The notes below the pieces were generated by a model that did not search any database, was not told the DNA's origin, and worked only from the letters and a program-made list of their open reading frames with translations. DNA of 64,000 nt from JBAXXL01 sp038206725 (GTDB taxonomy: Bacteria > Bacteroidota > Ignavibacteria > Kapaibacteriales > UBA2268): contig JBBRAO010000013.1 in NCBI GenBank assembly GCA_038206725.1, positions 8,776 through 72,775 of the forward strand, written 5' to 3'. This document shows positions 47,618-56,093 of this stretch, one piece after another. A program made the position numbers and the translations under genes. The stretch's first letter is position 1, and each line of letters opens with the position of its first letter.

Positions 47618-47785
47618 CTAATCCTTATTTACAAAACACTTGGCGAACTCGTGATGTCTGAATCAAGTCATCGGATGAATATAGAGAGTTTACCAAAAGG
47701 TATGTATTTTGTAAAAATAGGGAACGAAGTAAGCAAGTTCATTACGTTATTAAAAAAAAGAGATGGATCACCGCTTCCGCGGTAA
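47618..47785 (+). pseudogene. Orphan T9SS sorting-tail fragment
   Basis: A 55-codon frame with no start that reads IYKTLGELVMSESSHRMNIE and then SLPKGMYFVKIGNEVSKF, the body of a T9SS type A sorting domain, ending at a TAA. The final codons (DGSPLPR) come from a P5-type repeat (CCGCTTCCGCGG). No cargo part precedes it. The rest of the gap to 47960 holds a half P3 palindrome (47819-47832), a half P1 (47861-47873) and A/T-rich DNA. Confidence 0.7.
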
Positions 47786-47960
47786 AGACGACTCGTCTTC
47801 TTCTTATTTCAATTTTGCAACCTTCCGAAGATTGCGTACCGACGTCAATGTTAGAGTGCTCATCGGATGAGCAAAAAAACATTATTATTTTTAAACCAAA
47901 ATAAATTAATTACGTCTGAAAAAATAATACATTTACAAATGATTTAAATCGAGGTTCAAT

Positions 47961-48398
47961 ATGTTTCGACATATTACATTTAGTGCTTTATTACTATGCA
48001 TAACTTTATTATTCGTTAGTTGTGAAAACGAAGTCGAACCTATTCATACTTACACCAAAATATTCTTTAATCGTGACGGCGGTGGTAACAAATCTTTTTA
48101 TATTACTAATACCTCCGACAATGAAATAATTATGAATGTTACGAGATATAACTTCAGAGACACGAATTACACAAAATCAGTTTTTATAGAGGACGAAGGA
48201 AGACTTTCTAATTTGATTTCGAAAGTAATCAAAAATAAAATTAATCTAAAGGGCGATTATAAGCAACCCGATCTTTTGACAGGGACTTGGTCTTATTTTT
48301 ATGTTGTCGATGACGAAAACAATAAGACAGAAATAACAAATACTTCAATAAGAGACAGCCTAATGGTGCTTGAAGTTTTGCTTGAGGTAGGTAGGTAG
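47961..48398 (+). CDS. Small lipoprotein of unknown function
   Basis: 145 residues. MFRHITFSALLLCITLLFVSC has a hydrophobic signal and lipobox with the acylated Cys at 21. The mature part is polar and beta-rich (KIFFNRDGGGNKSFYITNTS; LTGTWSYFYVVDDENN). No family recognised. It stands alone between an orphan sorting tail and a methyltransferase gene. Confidence 0.7.
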   Translation: MFRHITFSALLLCITLLFVSCENEVEPIHTYTKIFFNRDGGGNKSFYITNTSDNEIIMNVTRYNFRDTNYTKSVFIEDEGRLSNLISKVIKNKINLKGDYKQPDLLTGTWSYFYVVDDENNKTEITNTSIRDSLMVLEVLLEVGR

Positions 48399-48517
48399 CA
48401 CAAGTTTAAAAAAAACTTTAGCGCAAGATTGAAAACATAATAATATCTGTTATTTAAAAGATTATTATTCAATCAGGAAAAAGTTTTTTTTGTATTTATG
48501 TTATTTCGGAATAAAGA

Positions 48518-49315
48518 ATGAAAGAAAATATTGAAAAAATTTCTTTGAAGAGCCAACTTCTTCAAAGAGCATACCGAATTTGGTATTGGTATGTAAATAG
48601 AGCTGACAAAAATGGCGACCTTTTGTTTATGAATTATGGATATCACGATAAAGATCAAGATATCTCGATGGATGAAAAAAATCATACTGATCGTTTCTCA
48701 ATCCAACTATATCATCATTTAGCGACATCCGCAGAGCTAAAGAACAAGGATATTGTTGAAATCGGCTGTGGACGAGGTGGCGGTTTGTCCTATATTGCTG
48801 AGAATTTTTCACCCGCAACAGCTAAAGGTGTTGACCTCGATAGACAGGCTGTGGAGTTCTGTAATACTCATTATAATATGGTCGGGTTAGGTTTTACTCA
48901 AGGCGATGCGCAGAACTTAAATCTTGAGAATAATTCTTGCGATGTGGTTATCAATGTAGAATCATCGCACCGCTACCCCAATATGCCAGCATTTCTAGGT
49001 GAAGTAAAGCGAATCTTACGACCTGATGGATATTTTTTATTCACCGACTTCCGACACGATTACGCATTTGAAGATATGAAGAACGATTTGGATAAATGCG
49101 GGATGTCAATAAAAAAAGGAAAATTTATAAATCAGGAAGTTGTCGCGGCTTTAGATTTGGATGATGATCGTAGGAGAGACCTAATAAATAAACTGACACC
49201 GAGAGTGCTTCATAAAACAGCTCAAAATTTTGCGGGAACAATAGGTTCACCAACATACAAGCAGATTCTATCGCGCAAATATCTTTATTTCAGCTATGTC
49301 CTTCAAAACAAATAA
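48518..49315 (+). CDS. SAM-dependent methyltransferase
   Basis: 265 residues. Class I Rossmann methyltransferase: motif I NKDIVEIGCGRGGGLSYIAE, GVDLDRQAVEFCN, GDAQNLNLENNSCDVVINVE and LRPDGYFLFTDF. The N-terminal 60 residues are helical. The general look is that of phthiotriol/sterol-type small-molecule O- or C-methyltransferases. It ends in a terminator at 49416-49449, so it is not co-transcribed with the radical SAM pair downstream. Substrate unknown. Confidence 0.87.
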   Translation: MKENIEKISLKSQLLQRAYRIWYWYVNRADKNGDLLFMNYGYHDKDQDISMDEKNHTDRFSIQLYHHLATSAELKNKDIVEIGCGRGGGLSYIAENFSPATAKGVDLDRQAVEFCNTHYNMVGLGFTQGDAQNLNLENNSCDVVINVESSHRYPNMPAFLGEVKRILRPDGYFLFTDFRHDYAFEDMKNDLDKCGMSIKKGKFINQEVVAALDLDDDRRRDLINKLTPRVLHKTAQNFAGTIGSPTYKQILSRKYLYFSYVLQNK

Positions 49316-49367
49316 TTAATTGTGAATTTATGATTTTGAATGTGAAGAAGATAGAAGAGGACGTCAT

Positions 49368-49391
49368 TCCCTAGGCGTCGGGAATCCATTT
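49368..49391. repeat. P5-like inverted repeat
   Basis: CATTCCCTAGGCGTCGGGAATC is a degenerate member of the TTCCCGC-GGAA-GCGGGAA family seen in the 111-bp tandem repeat at 57376-57646. Confidence 0.45.
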
Positions 49392-49415
49392 TCAAACAAT
49401 TGTAAATTTTTATCT

Positions 49416-49449
49416 CGTTACTAAGCTCACGCTTGGTAACGTTTTTTTT
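49416..49449 (+). terminator. Terminator after the methyltransferase (P2 family)
   Basis: An 11-bp stem CGTTACTAAGC / GCTTGGTAACG with loop TCAC is followed by eight T. It is a P2 repeat that works as a canonical terminator. Confidence 0.85.
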
Positions 49450-49500
49450 CTCCAACTCATCCGAAGACTCCCGGTTATCCAATAAGAAAAAAACAAATCA

Positions 49501-49532
49501 TTTGTATTATATATCTTTTTTTATTAATTTTG
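49501..49532 (+). promoter_or_regulatory. Promoter of the lipoprotein/radical SAM pair
   Basis: TTTG at 49501-49504, 20 nt, then TAATTTTG at 49525-49532, an exact Bacteroidota -33/-7 match. Transcription would start near 49539, leaving a leader of about 94 nt before the ATG at 49633. Confidence 0.7.
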
Positions 49533-49632
49533 CTTACCTTTACTGAGTGTTCGTAAATAAACTATTTTGCATTCATTGCAAAAGGCATTCGGTGAACCAA
49601 CAATTTCATTTTCATTTTAAAAGGCGATAAAG

Positions 49633-49998
49633 ATGAATCGAAAATGGATTAAAACAATAATCGGCGGATTGAGTTTCGCAACCGCGGTTTTCGTATTCCA
49701 AGCTTGTTATGGAACACCTCAAGATTTTGGTGATGATTATCTTATCGAAGGGCAGGTAAAATCGAAAACAACCGATCTTCCGATAAAGGGAATCAAGGTT
49801 TCAGTTGCCGATAATCTTCAATATCAGATGACCGATACCGAGGGACGTTTCAGTTTCTATACTGATATGAAAGATAATATTAAAGTTATGTTCCAAGATA
49901 TTGATTCGACTCTTAACGGTCAATACTTAGCCAAAGATACAGTTTTATCTACAATCCAGCAAACCGGCTTCTTAGATATTAAATTGGACGATAAATAA
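49633..49998 (+). CDS. Radical SAM-associated putative lipoprotein
   Basis: 121 residues. The hydrophobic start with FVFQACYGTPQDFGDDY gives a weak lipobox with Cys near 26. The mature part (LIEGQVKSKTTDLPIKGIKV ... TEGRFSFYTD) is a carboxypeptidase-regulatory-like beta-sandwich. Together with the abutting radical SAM gene it matches the TIGR04134/TIGR04133 pair known from Bacteroidota, in which the SAM enzyme is presumed to modify the lipoprotein. The modification has not been established to my knowledge. Confidence 0.82.
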   Translation: MNRKWIKTIIGGLSFATAVFVFQACYGTPQDFGDDYLIEGQVKSKTTDLPIKGIKVSVADNLQYQMTDTEGRFSFYTDMKDNIKVMFQDIDSTLNGQYLAKDTVLSTIQQTGFLDIKLDDK

Positions 49999-51048
49999 TT
50001 GCTGACTGCAATTAAAAAGCTAGCATTCCGAAAATTTAAAGAATCGGAAACGAAACTGCACGAGCTGAATTATTTGTTTTGGGAATGTACCACAAGATGC
50101 AACCAAAATTGCTTGCATTGTGGAAGTGATTGCTTAAAAGATAGTACTGCCAATGATATGCCGCTCGAAGATTTCTTATCAGCATTGGATACCATCAAAA
50201 AACCACCTAAAAATTTTATAGTTGTCTTAACCGGCGGTGAACCTCTTTTACGCCCCGATATTGAACTATGCGGTCGAGAAATCAGGAAACGCGGAATGCG
50301 TTGGTCGTTGGTGACGAACGGGCTATTATATGATAAGGAAAAGCATAATTCATTGCTGAACTCAGGGTTGGGCGCGCTGACTATCAGTTTGGACGGAATG
50401 GAGGACTCTCATAATTGGCTTAGAAATTCAAAAAACAGCTTCAAAAAAGTTGATAACGCAATAGGTATAGCCGCAAGTTCCGCACGTTTGAACTTCGATG
50501 TGGTAACTTGTGTGAATAAACGTAATATCGCGGAGCTTCCTCAGATTCGTAACTTTCTGATTCAAAAAGGTGTCAAAGCGTGGAGGTTATTTACGATAGT
50601 TCCGATAGGACGTGCGAAGGATAATCCCGATTTGTTGCTGACAAAAAAGCAATTCAAAGAATTAATGGATTTTATTAGTGAGTGCCGCAAAGAGTCTGGC
50701 ATTTCAGTTCAATTCAGCTGTGAAGGTTATGTTGGGGAATACGAAGCGAAAGTTAGAGACAGCTTTTTCTTTTGCAGGGTGGGGATAAATATTGGTTCTA
50801 TTCTGATAGACGGTTCGATATCCGCTTGCCCGAATATAGATAGGTCGTTTGCGCAGGGGAATATTTACAAGGATAATTTCTATGATATATGGGAAAACAA
50901 GTATGAATTGTTTAGAAACAGAAGCTGGACAAAAACCGGCAAATGCGCCAACTGTGCTGATTATAAAGATTGTCAAGGAAACGGTCTGCATAATTGGCAC
51001 GGAGAAATTTTGGTTTTCCATAATGAGCTGTTAAAAGTTGAAAGTTGA
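49999..51048 (+). CDS. Radical SAM/SPASM protein paired with lipoprotein
   Basis: 349 residues from a TTG directly after the lipoprotein stop; there is no ATG before the cluster motif. The [4Fe-4S] site is C33-x3-C37-x2-C40 (RCNQNCLHC). The TIM-barrel motifs FIVVLTGGEPLLRPD, WSLVTNGL and LTISLDGM follow. A C-terminal SPASM-like cysteine set (FFCRVGIN, SACPN, CANCADYKDC) would hold extra clusters. SPASM enzymes often modify peptides. The zero-gap arrangement implies coupled translation with the lipoprotein, its likely substrate. Confidence 0.9.
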   Translation: MLTAIKKLAFRKFKESETKLHELNYLFWECTTRCNQNCLHCGSDCLKDSTANDMPLEDFLSALDTIKKPPKNFIVVLTGGEPLLRPDIELCGREIRKRGMRWSLVTNGLLYDKEKHNSLLNSGLGALTISLDGMEDSHNWLRNSKNSFKKVDNAIGIAASSARLNFDVVTCVNKRNIAELPQIRNFLIQKGVKAWRLFTIVPIGRAKDNPDLLLTKKQFKELMDFISECRKESGISVQFSCEGYVGEYEAKVRDSFFFCRVGINIGSILIDGSISACPNIDRSFAQGNIYKDNFYDIWENKYELFRNRSWTKTGKCANCADYKDCQGNGLHNWHGEILVFHNELLKVES

Positions 51049-51089
51049 AAATGGGAAGAACAATTGTCAATGCGAAAAAGAAGGAAATT

Positions 51090-51165
51090 TACTCACCCGA
51101 TGACTGGCAGTCATCTGATGAATTGGTTCAGACATCACGCCTTCGCCAAGTGTGTTGTAGATGAT
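51090..51165 (-). pseudogene. Orphan T9SS tail fragment with P1 palindrome
   Basis: Minus-strand reading IIYNTLGEGVMSEPIHQMTA then SHRVS, the first half of a sorting domain, with the P1 palindrome (51092-51122) inside it. The fragment ends in the palindrome without the FVKM end. Confidence 0.55.
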
Positions 51166-51171
51166 CAGCTC

Positions 51172-51243
51172 ATCAACCCCACGCTTAAGCGTGGGGTTGA
51201 TGGCTCCCAGCTTTGTCTTGTTCCCAAGCTCCTGCTTGGGAAC
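51172..51243. repeat. Palindromes P6 and P2
   Basis: P6 (51172-51201) is a perfect 30-bp palindrome with 15-bp arms ATCAACCCCACGCTT; half of it recurs inside the Asp-box protein gene near 25751-25766. P2 (51220-51243) pairs GTTCCCAAGC with GCTTGGGAAC around TCCT. Confidence 0.85.
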
Positions 51244-51251
51244 ATAAATAG

Positions 51252-51404
51252 CTACATTTTCACAAACTTCGCCGTTTCACCACCCACTTTTACAAAATAC
51301 ATACCGCGTGGCAAACTCTCTATATTCACCCGATGACTGCCAGAGGTTGGATGAATTGATTCAGACAACACGCGTTCGCCGAGTGTGTTGTAGATGCTGA
51401 TGCC
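51252..51404 (-). pseudogene. Orphan T9SS sorting-tail, nearly complete
   Basis: A 51-codon minus-strand frame GISIYNTLGERVLSESIHPT ... VNIESLPRGMYFVKV, then GGETAKFVKM and stop: a nearly whole T9SS type A domain with no cargo. The frame stays open about 13 codons further upstream and then reaches a stop just short of maf. A half P1 palindrome is embedded at 51332-51349. Confidence 0.75.
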
Positions 51405-51455
51405 AGAACCTTGCCATTGGTTGGACCCTTCGGCAAGTTTTGGTGATTTTAATTA

Positions 51456-52073
51456 TCAGGAATTTGTAATTGGATTATTGAACTTCATCAATTCGCTGAA
51501 AAAAAGCTGTAGGGGAAGACCAACCACATTATAATAGCATCCTTCTATTCGGCTGACAAAAACAGCTCCGAAATCGTCCTGAATACCGTAAGCGCCTGCT
51601 TTGTCCATTGGGGAACCTGTCTCTATATAGTAAGCTATTTCTAAATCGCTTAACTCGCGGAATGTAACTTCGGTGGCTTCGTAAACTGTAGTTTCGGTTT
51701 TATTTACTGTATCTATGAATGCTAAACCGGTATATACGAAATGTGAATTACCGGATAGTGCACTTAGCATTTCCACGGCTTCTTGTTCGCTGTTGGGTTT
51801 GCCGAGCACTCTATTCTTCAAAACAACAATGGTATCGGCTCCGATTACTATGGAGGGTTCTGTCAAATGCTCAGCGACATCGCGGGCTTTGTCGAGCGCA
51901 ATAGAACAGCAAATATGAGCAGGGGAGAAGTCCCCCGAAATATCCTCTTCGACGTTCGAGATGACGATGTCGAAATCCAGTTCGATTTGCTCCAACAGCT
52001 TTTTACGTCTTGGCGATTGCGATGCCAAAACTATTTTCTTATCGAAATTATAAAGTTTTTTTATTCCGCTCAT
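51456..52073 (-). CDS. maf: Maf-family nucleoside triphosphate pyrophosphatase
   Basis: 205 residues. KKIVLASQSPRRKKLLEQI is the N-terminal Maf signature, VIGADTIVVLKNRVLGKP gives the catalytic Asp, and SPMDKAGAYGIQD the C-terminal motif. Maf proteins hydrolyse dTTP, UTP or modified NTPs to monophosphates. It follows purF by 12 bp on the same strand. Confidence 0.95.
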   Translation of the reverse strand: MSGIKKLYNFDKKIVLASQSPRRKKLLEQIELDFDIVISNVEEDISGDFSPAHICCSIALDKARDVAEHLTEPSIVIGADTIVVLKNRVLGKPNSEQEAVEMLSALSGNSHFVYTGLAFIDTVNKTETTVYEATEVTFRELSDLEIAYYIETGSPMDKAGAYGIQDDFGAVFVSRIEGCYYNVVGLPLQLFFSELMKFNNPITNS

Positions 52074-52085
52074 TTACTTAGAATT

Positions 52086-53579
52086 TTATACGTTATCTTC
52101 CAAACTAATCGGGTAATTACCTGTGAAGCAAGCCGTGCAATAACCAACCCCTTCATCGGAAGGTACCGACGCCATTAACGCTTCTTGCGATAAATAGTGC
52201 AATGAATCGGCGCCCAATGCTTTGCTTATATCTTCGGTTGTGTCATAGTGATTTGCGATTAACTCTTCAGAACTTGGGAAATCCATACCGTAGAAGCAAG
52301 GGAATTTGATTTTTGGGGACGTGATTTTCAGATTAATTCTCTTTGGATTAGCACCTTTAACCATATCGACTAAAATCTTTGAAGTTGTTCCGCGGACTAT
52401 TGAATCGTCAATTAGGACAATGTTTCTATTTTCGATGACACCTTTAACAGGATTAAATTTTGTTCTAACTTTGAATATTCTATTATCTTGCCCCGGTGCG
52501 ATAAATGTTCTGCCGACGTAATGGCTACGAATTAAGCCAATTTCATAAACCGTTGGGTTTCCCTGCTCATCATTTGTTCTCGCATAACCAAGCGCGGAAG
52601 TACTTCCGCTATCAGGAACAGCCATTGCGCGAATTTTATCTGTAGCATCCACTTCAGGACTTTCCAACGCCAAATTTTTACCTAATTTTCTTCTAACCTT
52701 ATCCACATTATGACCAAAAATTTTACTGTCCGGTCTTGAAAAATATATGTATTCAAATATGCAGTGAGCCGCAATCGGAGTTTCTTCAACTATATTGTAA
52801 GATTGAACTTCGCCTGTTTCTACTGTATTATCGTCTATCACGATGATTTCATTGTGTTTTATCGGACGGATATATTCGGCATTTATAATATCGAAGGCTG
52901 AAGTTTCGGACGCGACAACATAAGAGTATTTATTTATTTCAGGTACCCAAAGTCTTCCCAAACTCAAAGGACGAACACCGTGCGGGTCGCAGGCGGCTAC
53001 AAGGCCGAATTCTGTTGCTAATACAAGTGAATAAGCTCCGCGGATAGCCCGAAGCGCTTCTCGTATTTGATCTAATGGTTTCTCTTCACGTGAATGAGCG
53101 ATTAGATGCATAATGATTTCAGAATCGGTAGTAGTTTGGAAAATTGCTCCTTGGTTGTGCAATCTTTTGCGCAAACTTTTTGTATTAATCAGATTACCGT
53201 TGTGCGCCAGACAAAGCAAACCTGAATGATAAACCATATTGAATGGCTGAATATTCAAATTTGTTGATGCTCCGGTGGTTGAATAGCGGTTGTGACCAAT
53301 TGCCATATCGCCAATCAAAACATCGGTCAAAATCTTTGAATCGCCAAACACATCGAGAACTAAACCTTGGTTACGGTGGTAAGCAAAGCGCTTCTTACAT
53401 TTCTTTTCATCATAATAAACACTTGAAATACCGGCGGCTTCTTGTCCGCGGTGTTGTTGAGCGTGAAGCCCGTAGTAAGTCATTATGGAAGCGTGGGGGT
53501 GCCCGTAGATGCCTAATATGGCGCAGTTGCAGTGTGGTTTGTCTAAACCGTCAAATTTATCACAATTTTCTTTACACAT
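52086..53579 (-). CDS. purF: Amidophosphoribosyltransferase
   Basis: 497 residues. An N-terminal stretch with five cysteines (C2, C6, C17, C19 among them) precedes the glutaminase domain; C19 in CAILGIYGH is the expected nucleophile after propeptide removal. The glutaminase motifs AQQHRGQEAAGI and GHNRYSTTG and the PRPP loop VLIDDSIVRGTTSK are intact. It performs the first committed step of purine synthesis. The start may lie elsewhere, but the ATG at 53579 gives a propeptide of ordinary length. Confidence 0.96.
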   Translation of the reverse strand: MCKENCDKFDGLDKPHCNCAILGIYGHPHASIMTYYGLHAQQHRGQEAAGISSVYYDEKKCKKRFAYHRNQGLVLDVFGDSKILTDVLIGDMAIGHNRYSTTGASTNLNIQPFNMVYHSGLLCLAHNGNLINTKSLRKRLHNQGAIFQTTTDSEIIMHLIAHSREEKPLDQIREALRAIRGAYSLVLATEFGLVAACDPHGVRPLSLGRLWVPEINKYSYVVASETSAFDIINAEYIRPIKHNEIIVIDDNTVETGEVQSYNIVEETPIAAHCIFEYIYFSRPDSKIFGHNVDKVRRKLGKNLALESPEVDATDKIRAMAVPDSGSTSALGYARTNDEQGNPTVYEIGLIRSHYVGRTFIAPGQDNRIFKVRTKFNPVKGVIENRNIVLIDDSIVRGTTSKILVDMVKGANPKRINLKITSPKIKFPCFYGMDFPSSEELIANHYDTTEDISKALGADSLHYLSQEALMASVPSDEGVGYCTACFTGNYPISLEDNV

Positions 53580-53899
53580 AGATTTGCTTTATTGGTTATT
53601 GGTTATCGGTTATTTATTAAATACAAAATTAACATTTTTTTTCGTTTCTCATTTTTTTGAAGTGAGTGAGACTTCGTAAAAATTATCAACATTGTTCTTG
53701 TTTTAAAAAATAATAGACGAATAAGTCGCTAAAGAATTCTTTTTTCTATTTGATTTTGATTTGTGAAATTTTCCCAATTACATATTGCAAGTTATGAAAA
53801 GCATAAATCCAAAAATATATGTACATAGAGATGCTTTCAAATGCTGTAAAATTATTTTTATGTATGATTGTCAATTATTTTTCACACTTTTTAATAAAA
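53580..53899. other. Intergenic stretch between purF and the adenosyltransferase gene
   Basis: AT-rich. It holds a short tandem run of TTATTGGTTA-like units at 53590-53615 and no recognisable gene. I looked for a cobalamin riboswitch ahead of the adenosyltransferase and saw no B12-box. Confidence 0.5.
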
Positions 53900-53933
53900 T
53901 TTGTATTTATTATGTATTTATTTTGTAAATTTG
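53900..53933 (+). promoter_or_regulatory. Promoter of the cobalamin adenosyltransferase gene
   Basis: TTTG at 53900-53903, 22 nt, then TAAATTTG at 53926-53933. Transcription is predicted from about 53940, close to the ATG at 53956. Confidence 0.6.
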
Positions 53934-53955
53934 CTAAATTAATTTTAGGTAGATT

Positions 53956-54501
53956 ATGAAGATTTATACAAAATACGGCGATAAAGGCGAAACGTCCTTA
54001 GCCAGCGGCGAAAGAGTCCCTAAATATGTGCTTCGAGTTGACGCCTACGGTACTGTTGATGAGCTTAACTCAATAATTGCCTTGGCAATTGCCTATTGTA
54101 CCAATAAAATTGTAAAAAATGATCTACAGAAGATATGCAACGAGCTATTTTCCTTATGCTCGGATTTATCTAATTCCAAATGTAATTCGGAAACTGAATT
54201 GCTCAAGCCGGAATTTATTTTGAATATGGAAAAGGCTATAGACGATTATATGGAACTAATTCCAGCACTTCAAAATTTTATTCTTCCTACCGGCAGTCCT
54301 TGCGGTTGCTTCCTTCATCAGGCTCGAACGGTATGCCGTCGTGCTGAAAGGTTAGTGGTAGAATTAGCCGCCGATGAACCGATAGGACCCACTATAATGC
54401 CTTATTTAAACCGATTATCGGATTATTTATTTACCAGTGCAAGATATGTAAACTTTTTATCAGGTTATTCTGAAACTAATTGGAAACAATCTAAGGATTA
54501 A
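53956..54501 (+). CDS. Cob(I)alamin adenosyltransferase, PduO type
   Basis: 181 residues. MKIYTKYGDKGETSLASGER is the ATP-binding N-terminus of the PduO/MMAB family, with VDAYGTVDELNS and, near the end, ARTVCRRAERLVVELA and YLNRLSDYLFTSARYVN. It adds the 5'-deoxyadenosyl ligand to cob(I)alamin. The leuD-like pseudogene starts 4 bp after its stop. Confidence 0.95.
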   Translation: MKIYTKYGDKGETSLASGERVPKYVLRVDAYGTVDELNSIIALAIAYCTNKIVKNDLQKICNELFSLCSDLSNSKCNSETELLKPEFILNMEKAIDDYMELIPALQNFILPTGSPCGCFLHQARTVCRRAERLVVELAADEPIGPTIMPYLNRLSDYLFTSARYVNFLSGYSETNWKQSKD

Positions 54502-54505
54502 AGAA

Positions 54506-54993
54506 ATGTCAATCGCACACGTAATTTACAAATTGGGTGATTATATTACCACAGTTGATATTTATCCACCTCGATATTATAGTGATCCCGCCGCACCATC
54601 GCCAAAGGAATGTATTTTTGGAGATATTCCCGCTCTCAACAAAGCAACAGTAAAAAATTGTATTTTACAGGCATCCCTTTGCTGAACAGAAAATTACTCA
54701 GTAGAGTACCGGGTAGCTCGACTGCCTTAGTAACGGGTGATAATTTCGGTAGTGGTAATCCCGCGGAAATAAGTACTGCTGTTCAAGCACTCAAAGCGGA
54801 AACAGAGGAATTAAATATAATAACAAAATCTGTTGATCAAGCTTTTCTAACGCATTATAACAATGTTATCGGAACAAATAAGTGTAAAATTGTAAATTGC
54901 CCAACTCTGATTGCCGATGTTGACGATGAATTAGAGATTCAAACTTTGAAGATTCGTAATAAAACAAAAAACCTTGATTTTCCGATCGTATAA
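54506..54993 (+). pseudogene. LeuD-like (aconitase small subunit family) paralogue, frameshifted
   Basis: The first frame (ATG at 54506) reads MSIAHVIYKLGDYITTVDIY and stops at about 54682. The -1 frame continues the homology: SSTALVTGDNFGSGNPAEIS ... ADVDDELEIQTLKIRNKTKN up to the TAA at 54991-54993. The downstream intact leuD reads IAIVCGENFGCGSSREQAV and ADVDDELEIEKFKVINKTKN at these places. The frames join cleanly if one A is added to the A6 run near 54651-54656. The signature C and SSRE are lost (GSGNPAE), so activity is doubtful even without the shift. Confidence 0.75.
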
Positions 54994-55011
54994 TTGGAAT
55001 TTAAAAAAAAT

Positions 55012-55022
55012 TGTTATTTTTG
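55012..55022 (+). promoter_or_regulatory. Putative -7 box upstream of leuD
   Basis: TATTTTTG at 55015-55022, with TTG at 54994-54996 18 nt upstream as a weak -33 element. The leader would be about 105 nt. Confidence 0.4.
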
Positions 55023-55134
55023 TAAGCGGATTGATTGAATTTAATAATCATTACTTTTAAAAAACTGAATTATTTTTAAGAATGATTATTAGGTTTTACC
55101 GCAACTAAATGACGAAAAACAAAAGAGTAAAATA

Positions 55135-55626
55135 ATGGCAAAAGTAATTTTCAAGCTTGAAAACGACATATCAACCGATATAATATATCCCGGAAGATAT
55201 ATGGCGACTGTTCTTCCAACTGAAACTCCACAATATGCTTTCGACGATATTGTTGAGTTAAATAATAAGTTAGTAAATAAAACTCCGGGTGAAAGTATTG
55301 CTATTGTATGCGGTGAAAATTTCGGTTGCGGTTCTTCACGCGAACAAGCCGTTTCAGCGCTGAAGGGGTATGAACTAATTGTTGTGGCAAAAAGTATCTC
55401 GAGGATATTTCTTCAAAATGGTATAAACTTAGGGTTGAATATGATTATTTGCCCAAACATTTCCGCCGATGTGGACGATGAATTGGAAATAGAGAAATTT
55501 AAGGTTATTAACAAAACAAAAAATAAAGAGTATGATATTGAACCTCTACCACCATCGAAACAAACTGTAATAGACGCCGGCGGATTGATTGAATATACTC
55601 GTAATCGTTTAAAAAAAGCCAAATAA
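55135..55626 (+). CDS. leuD: 3-isopropylmalate dehydratase small subunit
   Basis: 163 residues, the short archaeal-like LeuD/HacB form. Signature GENFGCGSSREQAVSALKG is intact, with DISTDIIYPGRY at the N-terminus. With LeuC it isomerises isopropylmalate in leucine synthesis; leuC is not in the window. It precedes the next gene by 2 bp. Confidence 0.88.
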   Translation: MAKVIFKLENDISTDIIYPGRYMATVLPTETPQYAFDDIVELNNKLVNKTPGESIAIVCGENFGCGSSREQAVSALKGYELIVVAKSISRIFLQNGINLGLNMIICPNISADVDDELEIEKFKVINKTKNKEYDIEPLPPSKQTVIDAGGLIEYTRNRLKKAK

Positions 55627-55628
55627 AA

Positions 55629-56093
55629 ATGAAATCACTAACAAACATATTGCTTTGCTTATTACTAACAAGTTTGAGTTTATCCGCTCAACCCGGTTTA
55701 TCGCAAGATAAGCTATCGGATTCATCTCAAATTGCGCCTAAAATGATCCGCGATAACATCTCGGATTTTTTTGCATTATTAATTGAGCATAATTACGAAA
55801 AAGCTTATCGTCAGATTTTGGAAAAAAGTCAGCTTCTGAACGATGAGCAAAACCTGACCAAATTAATTAAAGAAACTTCAAAAATTGAAGAATTCTATGG
55901 CAGTTTAAGCGATTTTGAATATTTCAAAACCGAAACAATAACAAAATCTTATATTAGAATCAGTTGTTTAGGGCTGTGCTCTAAACACCCTATGCGATGG
56001 ATTTTCACTTACTACCATTCCCCCGATATAGGGTGGCTCGTAACCAACATCAAATTTGATGACCTAACCGAAAATTACTTTATGGAAAAATAA
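55629..56093 (+). CDS. Periplasmic protein, NTF2-like fold (tentative)
   Basis: 154 residues. Signal peptide MKSLTNILLCLLLTSLSLSA. The mature part is an alpha helix with NYEKAYRQILEKSQLLNDEQ, followed by strands (ETITKSYIRISCLGLCSKHP; PDIGWLVTNIKFDDL) as in DUF3887/NTF2-like domains. Its stop overlaps the next start by one base. No known role. Confidence 0.65.
   Translation: MKSLTNILLCLLLTSLSLSAQPGLSQDKLSDSSQIAPKMIRDNISDFFALLIEHNYEKAYRQILEKSQLLNDEQNLTKLIKETSKIEEFYGSLSDFEYFKTETITKSYIRISCLGLCSKHPMRWIFTYYHSPDIGWLVTNIKFDDLTENYFMEK

Noticed and set aside
53580..53955. Cobalamin riboswitch ahead of the adenosyltransferase
   Set aside because: No B12-box or conserved core could be seen; a plain promoter explains the region.
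54610..54700. ATG at 54610 as the true start of the leuD-like gene
   Set aside because: The preceding frame from 54506 carries the LeuD-like N-terminus, so the second frame is the continuation of a broken gene, not a separate start.
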